Shown: one piece after another, positions 59,818 to 64,000 of the stretch
Numbering within the stretch: the stretch's first letter is position 1
Layout of the letters: each line of letters starts with the position of its first letter
Source: Paraplanobispora takensis
Lineage (GTDB): Bacteria > Actinomycetota > Actinomycetes > Streptosporangiales > Streptosporangiaceae
Assembly (NCBI RefSeq): GCF_016863195.1
Contig: NZ_BOOK01000014.1
Coordinates: forward strand, 62,001-126,000
Direction: 5' to 3'
DNA: 64,000 nucleotides
Made by a program: the position numbers and the translations under genes
The notes under the pieces: generated by a model
The model's input: the letters and a program-made list of their open reading frames with translations, nothing else
Database searches by the model: none
What the model was told of the DNA's origin: nothing

Positions 59818-61093
59818 CCCCGGGGGACGGGGAGGCGAGCAGCCGGTCCAGCACCCGCACGCCGAACTCCAGGCCCGTCACCGGCACCCGCTCGTCGACG
59901 CCGTGGAACATCCCGAGATAGTCCAGGCCGGGATCGAGCAGCAGCGGGGCGAAGCCGTACCCCGCGATGCCGATGCGGGCGAAGGCCTTGGCGTCGGTGC
60001 CGCCCGACATCACGTACGGCACCGGCCGCGCGGCCGGGTCCTCGGCCCGCAGCGCCGAGCACATCCGCTCGAAGAACGGCGCCTCCATCGGCGCGGAGGG
60101 GCCGTCCTCCAGGTTGACGAACTCGCGTGTCACCCCCGGGCCGAGGAGCCGGTCGATCGTCTCCAGGAACTCCTCGCGCAGTCCCGGCAGGAACCGCCCG
60201 TCCACGTGGGCGACGGCGGAGCCGGGGATCACGTTGACCTTGTACCCGGCCTGGATCATCGTCGGGTTGGCCGAGTTGCGGATCTGCGCCCTGAACAGGG
60301 TGCCGACCCGGCCGAGCCGCTCGGCCTCCTCCTCCAGGCGGTCCCGGTCGATCCGCTCGCCCAGGATCTCCTCCAGCGAGTCGATCAGCGCGGAGACGGC
60401 GGGCGTCAGCCGTACCGGCCAGCGGTGGGAGGCGATCCGGGACACGGCGTGGCACAGCTCGGCGACCGCGTTGCGCACCGGCGGGCGGGAGCCGTGGCCG
60501 GCGACCCCGCGGGCGGTCAGGCGCATCCAGGCGGTGCCCCGCTCGCCCACCGCGACGGGATAGACCCGGGCGTCCTGCGCCTGGACGCTGTATCCGCCCG
60601 ACTCGCTGATCGCCTCGGTGCAGCCGTCGAACAGCTCGCGGTGCCGGGTGGCCGCGTAGCGCGAGCCGTACTCCCCGGTGGCCTCCTCATCGGCGAGGAA
60701 GGCCAGCACCAGGTCGCGTTCCGGGCGCACGCCGCGCCGCGCCCAGTCGCGCACCAGGGCGAGCGTCATGGACAGGGTGCCCTTCATGTCCACCGCGCCG
60801 CGGCCCCACACGCAGCCGTCGACGACCTCACCGGAGAACGGGTGGATGCGCCAGTCGGCGGGCTCGGCGGGGACCACGTCGAGATGACCGTGGATCAGCA
60901 GGGCCTCGGGCGAGTCACCCGGGATCCTGGCGACCACGTTCGTGCGGTGCGGGGCCGACTCGAAGACGACCGGCTCGGCGCCCGCCTCGGACAGCAGCCC
61001 GGCGACGTACTCGGCCGCGGGCCGCTCGCCGGCTCCGGGGTTGGTGGTGTCGAACCTGATCAGGTCCGAGCAGATCTGCGCGACCTCACTCAT
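59810..61093 (-). CDS. M20-family peptidase / deacylase
   Basis: 427 residues. Two-metal site visible: LIHGHLDVVPAEPADW (His-x-Asp), GAVDMKGTL (bridging Asp), ADEEATGEYGS (catalytic Glu and ligand Glu), and FHGVDERVP (final His). Dimerisation domain about 175-290. Related to succinyl-diaminopimelate desuccinylase, ArgE and carboxypeptidases, with SGGTDAKAFARIG typical of this subgroup. Substrate not predictable. Cytoplasmic, no signal. Confidence 0.9.
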   Translation of the reverse strand: MSEVAQICSDLIRFDTTNPGAGERPAAEYVAGLLSEAGAEPVVFESAPHRTNVVARIPGDSPEALLIHGHLDVVPAEPADWRIHPFSGEVVDGCVWGRGAVDMKGTLSMTLALVRDWARRGVRPERDLVLAFLADEEATGEYGSRYAATRHRELFDGCTEAISESGGYSVQAQDARVYPVAVGERGTAWMRLTARGVAGHGSRPPVRNAVAELCHAVSRIASHRWPVRLTPAVSALIDSLEEILGERIDRDRLEEEAERLGRVGTLFRAQIRNSANPTMIQAGYKVNVIPGSAVAHVDGRFLPGLREEFLETIDRLLGPGVTREFVNLEDGPSAPMEAPFFERMCSALRAEDPAARPVPYVMSGGTDAKAFARIGIAGYGFAPLLLDPGLDYLGMFHGVDERVPVTGLEFGVRVLDRLLASPSPGVT

Positions 61094-61197
61094 GGGGGGA
61101 AACTCCTGGAAACGATCGGTGCCCTGTTGCCCTGTGCCTGTTGTCCCGGGCCTGTTGCCTCTGTGCCCGCGGCGAGCGGCAGCGCCGCACCCCCTCC

Positions 61198-61992
61198 TCA
61201 GAAGTCGGGAACCTGGATCATCCGCAGCGTGATCTGCTGCCCGCTCCCGGCGGTCATACCCGGACCGGGGGTCTGGTCCACCACCCGCCACCGGGACGGG
61301 TCGGTCACCTCACCGCCGAGGATCGAGGTCAGGACGACGCCGGAGAACCCGAGCGACTGGAGCCGAGTCCTGGCGGTCTGCCCGTCCACGCCCCGCACGT
61401 CGGGGACCTGGATCTGCCCGTTGACGCCGGAGGGCGGGGCCGTGGTGCCGGGCACCCACTCGGGCTTGTCCGAAACGGTGACGCCGGGCGTGGCGGGAGC
61501 GGGGGTCCCGGTGGAGGGGGCGGTGTCGTCGGGCGGCAGGGTGAAGACCGACGGCGGGCCGGGGGAGGTCAGGCCGGAATCGGAGGATCCGCCGGACAAC
61601 AGGAGGATCAGCGCCGCCACGGCGCCGCCCGCGGCGGCCAGCCAGGCGATCACGGCCACCGGGCCCGCCTTCGGGAGGTGCCCGGCGGAGTCGGAGGCGG
61701 CGGAGGGACCGGGCGGCAGGGGGCGCGGCACCGGCGGCAAGGGCGCGTACGCCGGGGGAAGCGGGCCGTGCGGCCCCGGCGCGGGCCGGGAGGGGGGACG
61801 CGGCGCGGGCGGCGGGAGGGGGAGCGTCGCCGTGGGAGGCGGCGTCCGCGGCGGGGCCGGAAGCGGGCGGTGTGGTGCGGGTGAGGGACGCGGCGCGGGC
61901 GGCGGAGGATCGGGAAGGGAACGATCGTGCAGGTGGCCGGGCTGAGGACGAGTCAATGCCGGATGCCCCACTCTCTGTTCGAATGCCGCCAT
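61198..61992 (-). CDS. Proline-rich membrane protein with single PASTA domain
   Basis: 264 residues. About 105 residues of very Pro-rich cytoplasmic tail, a transmembrane helix VAVIAWLAAAGGAVAALILL (about 112-131), a Thr/Pro-rich linker, and one PASTA domain (about 195-262, IQVPDVRGVDGQTARTRLQS and a DQTPGPGM loop). PASTA domains bind peptidoglycan stem/muropeptides, usually as several copies on PknB kinases or PBPs. Here there is no kinase. ATG 61992 has AAGG upstream. Confidence 0.85.
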   Translation of the reverse strand: MAAFEQRVGHPALTRPQPGHLHDRSLPDPPPPAPRPSPAPHRPLPAPPRTPPPTATLPLPPPAPRPPSRPAPGPHGPLPPAYAPLPPVPRPLPPGPSAASDSAGHLPKAGPVAVIAWLAAAGGAVAALILLLSGGSSDSGLTSPGPPSVFTLPPDDTAPSTGTPAPATPGVTVSDKPEWVPGTTAPPSGVNGQIQVPDVRGVDGQTARTRLQSLGFSGVVLTSILGGEVTDPSRWRVVDQTPGPGMTAGSGQQITLRMIQVPDF

Positions 61993-62113
61993 TCGTGACC
62001 TTACGCGTGTCCCGCGCGGACGTCGGGCCCCCGGGCCGTATCGGTTCCGTCACGGCCGTTCCGGCGGTGGCGCGAATTCGGTTTTGTCGGTGAACGGCTC
62101 TACTGTCCGCGGC

Positions 62114-63505
62114 ATGACGAACGCGGTACAGGCGTACTCCTACGCCGGACCCTCCACCCTCGCGCAGGGCCACCTGGGACTGTCGACCTCCGGCGGCAGG
62201 ACGGCCACGGGGTTCCTCGACCACCCCCGTTTCTTCAGCGGGCTGCTCACCCAGGCCGCGCCCGCCGCGGCGGGGCTGCTCGCGGTGGCCGACGTGGCGC
62301 TGGCCCGCTATCACCGGCCGCAGCCCGGCTTCACCCGCGACCCCGTGGTGACCTGCGGCGGCGACCGGCTCCGCTTCGAGTCCTTCTCCGCCTGCGGCGG
62401 CGTCTACGCCCGCCTCGACGTGCTCGGTCCCGCCCTCGACGGCGAGGTCTTCGACCGGGGCACCACCAACGTGGACGTCAACAACCCGCTGCGCGAGGCG
62501 CTGGCCAGGGTCGGCGGCCGGGACCCGCTGCACGTGGGCGTCGGCCCCGACGAGCTGACCGTGACCACCGCCGACGGCGCGGTCGTGGAGAAGAAGGTGC
62601 CGCTGCCCGGCCGGTGGCTGCGCGGTTTCGCCGAGGTGCAGGTGATCGCCTCCGGCTTCGACCTGCGCGCCGAGCTGCCCGGCCCGCAGGCCGTACGATT
62701 CCTGCGCGGCCTGCCCAAGCGGGCCTCGGCCGAGGTGTGGGCGGTGCCGGCCGGGCGGGAGCTGCGGGTGACGGACCGGGCCGGGGCGGGCGGGGTCCAC
62801 CTGGCCGGGGTCGGGCGGCTGGCGACGATGACGCGGCTGCTGCGCTTCGCCAAGGCCCTGCGGGTGTACGGCCCCGCCGACGGCTCGGGCGCCGGCGCCT
62901 GGGAGCTGGAGCTGCCCGGCATGCGCTACACCCTGGCCCTGTCCCCGCAGGCCTGGCGCGGTTTCTCCGGCGAGGGCGCGGTCCTGGACGACCTGTCCCG
63001 CGAGGAGACCGCCGACGACGCCGACCTGATCGGCGTCCTGCTCAACTTCGAGCCCACCCTGGAGCTCGGCGTGCTCGCCGGGCGCTCCGGCCTGTCCGTC
63101 GAGCGGGTCCGCGCCGCCCTGACCCAGCTCGGCACCGCCGGCCGGGTCGGCTACGACCTGGCCGAGGCCGCCCACTTCCACCGCGAGCTGCCCTACGACC
63201 GCACCCACGTCGCGGCGCTCAACCCCCGCCTCACCTCCGCCCGCAAGCTCGTCGAGGCCGGAGCCGTCCGGCTGAGCGGCGCGGACTCCGCGGAGGTCAC
63301 CACGGACGGCGGCGTGCGCCGGGTCCGGATGGAGGAGGGCTCGTGCACCTGCGAGTGGTGGTACGACCACCGGGGCTCGCGCGGCCCCTGCAAGCACGTG
63401 CTCGCCGCCCGCATCGCCGCCCGTGAGATCCCCGGTGCGAGCGGACCGGGTGGGCGTGCCGCGGACGCGGCGGTGGCGGGCACGCGGCCGGCGGGGGCCT
63501 CGTGA
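62114..63505 (+). CDS. SWIM zinc-finger protein
   Basis: 463 residues. The SWIM motif CxCx(n)CxH is CTCEWWYDHRGSRGPCKH near residues 413-430. The large N-terminal part is an unrecognised beta-rich region beginning AYSYAGPSTLAQGHLGLSTS and including AQVIASGFDLRAELP-like strands, followed by a helical region (LIGVLLNFEPTLELGVLAGR). SWIM fingers bind DNA or protein partners. The stop overlaps the next gene (GTGA), so the two products probably act together. ATG 62114 preferred; an upstream start has no ribosome site. Confidence 0.85.
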   Translation: MTNAVQAYSYAGPSTLAQGHLGLSTSGGRTATGFLDHPRFFSGLLTQAAPAAAGLLAVADVALARYHRPQPGFTRDPVVTCGGDRLRFESFSACGGVYARLDVLGPALDGEVFDRGTTNVDVNNPLREALARVGGRDPLHVGVGPDELTVTTADGAVVEKKVPLPGRWLRGFAEVQVIASGFDLRAELPGPQAVRFLRGLPKRASAEVWAVPAGRELRVTDRAGAGGVHLAGVGRLATMTRLLRFAKALRVYGPADGSGAGAWELELPGMRYTLALSPQAWRGFSGEGAVLDDLSREETADDADLIGVLLNFEPTLELGVLAGRSGLSVERVRAALTQLGTAGRVGYDLAEAAHFHRELPYDRTHVAALNPRLTSARKLVEAGAVRLSGADSAEVTTDGGVRRVRMEEGSCTCEWWYDHRGSRGPCKHVLAARIAAREIPGASGPGGRAADAAVAGTRPAGAS

Positions 63506-64000
63506 GCGTGTGGGAGGAGGTCCGCGCGCTCATCGACGCGGGCGACGCGGACAAGGTCGCGGCCCGGGTCGCGGAGCTGGACCGGGCGGAGCGGCGCGAG
63601 GTGGCCCGCGAGCTGCCCGGCCACATCGCCGCGGCGCGTGAGGCGGCCCACCGGGCCACGGCGGAGAAGGAGCAGCGGCTGCTCGTCGAGCGCGTCCAGG
63701 CGATGGAGATGGGGCAGGAGGAGTTCGACCGGTACGCCGCCGAGCGCGGGCTCCTCCGGGAGGACCGCCGCCTCTGGGCGGGTAACCTGCACCACGACTG
63801 GCTGCACGGCGCGGGCCCCGGCACACGCTCCGCCGAGCGCGACGCCTGGATCGACCCGATGCGCGCCGCCGGCGCGGGCACGATCGAGAGCGTGACGGCG
63901 GTGATCTCCTGGCTCAACCGGCGCGACTTCGACCGCTGGGGCTCTCCGGCCGACGCCGTCGGGCCGGTGGCCCGGGCCGTCGCGGCGCGCCCGGCCGAGT
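63502..64000 (+). CDS. Partner of SWIM protein, N-terminal part (3' truncated by window)
   Basis: GTG 63502 overlaps the SWIM stop. The 166 residues in the window are helical: VWEEVRALIDAGDADKVAAR, REVARELPGHIAAAREAAH, and WLNRRDFDRWGSPADAVG. This matches, as far as I recall, the start of a large family (DUF6493) that follows SWIM proteins in actinobacteria; the rest is outside the window. Function unknown. Confidence 0.7.
   Translation, partial: MSVWEEVRALIDAGDADKVAARVAELDRAERREVARELPGHIAAAREAAHRATAEKEQRLLVERVQAMEMGQEEFDRYAAERGLLREDRRLWAGNLHHDWLHGAGPGTRSAERDAWIDPMRAAGAGTIESVTAVISWLNRRDFDRWGSPADAVGPVARAVAARPAE

Overview
High-GC genomic DNA with GTG and TTG starts, very short intergenic gaps and many ATGA/GTGA stop-start overlaps. 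The gene content (group 1h [NiFe] hydrogenase, IclR/TetR/LacI/MerR regulators, SpoIIE-type phosphatase, RsbW-like kinase, YtfQ-type arabinose ABC transporter) points to a filamentous actinomycete. Streptosporangiales is my best guess, but no rRNA or other marker in the window proves it. I saw no tRNA, rRNA, IS element, prophage or CRISPR array.

Layout. (1) 1-2960: the end of an amidohydrolase, an IclR regulator, and a divergent TetR/SDR pair around a near-perfect palindromic operator. (2) 3053-20581: a complete high-affinity [NiFe]-hydrogenase island. The minus-strand operon runs XRE regulator, SIS protein, HypC-like protein, second SIS protein, a 492-aa conserved protein, maturation protease, hypC, hypD, hypE, hypA, hypB, almost all translationally coupled. 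A YceI-like protein and a second HTH regulator separate it from the plus-strand structural operon hhyS-hhyL-nifU/Rieske-DUF5947-DUF6084-small membrane protein. hypF, coupled to an alpha/beta hydrolase, converges from the far side. (3) 20671-25948: secreted nuclease, lipoprotein, an AcoR-like GAF regulator, a two-gene HEAT / MerR-HEAT operon and an NTF2-like protein. (4) 25982-29113: acoABC-type 2-oxo-acid/acetoin dehydrogenase genes. (5) 29285-37351: a maltodextrin-type ABC transporter (binding protein, two permeases, intracellular GH13 glucosidase, MsiK-like ATPase) with a divergent LacI repressor. (6) 37512-47345: an L-arabinose regulon (LacI repressor, YtfQ/R/T/YjfF-like importer, araB-araD-araA) marked by four copies of one LacI-type operator. 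(7) 47592-57270: stand-alone regulators paired with enzymes (MerR-methyltransferase fusion, TetR/hydrolase, DODA-type dioxygenase, quinone oxidoreductase behind a SoxR-like box, SpoIIE phosphatase, secreted beta-propeller, ADH/HxlR pair). (8) 57349-64000: Ppx/GppA, DUF1206 membrane protein, anti-sigma-like kinase, M20 peptidase, PASTA protein, SWIM zinc-finger protein and the start of its coupled partner.

The hydrogenase island works as one system. HypA-F and the protease build the NiFe(CN)2CO centre and mature HhyL. HhySL oxidises trace H2 and passes electrons to an acceptor that is not obvious here; the NifU/Rieske-like protein and the small membrane protein are candidates. The most unusual feature is a pair of GmhA-like SIS proteins flanking a HypC-like protein, which appear to keep complementary halves of one active site.
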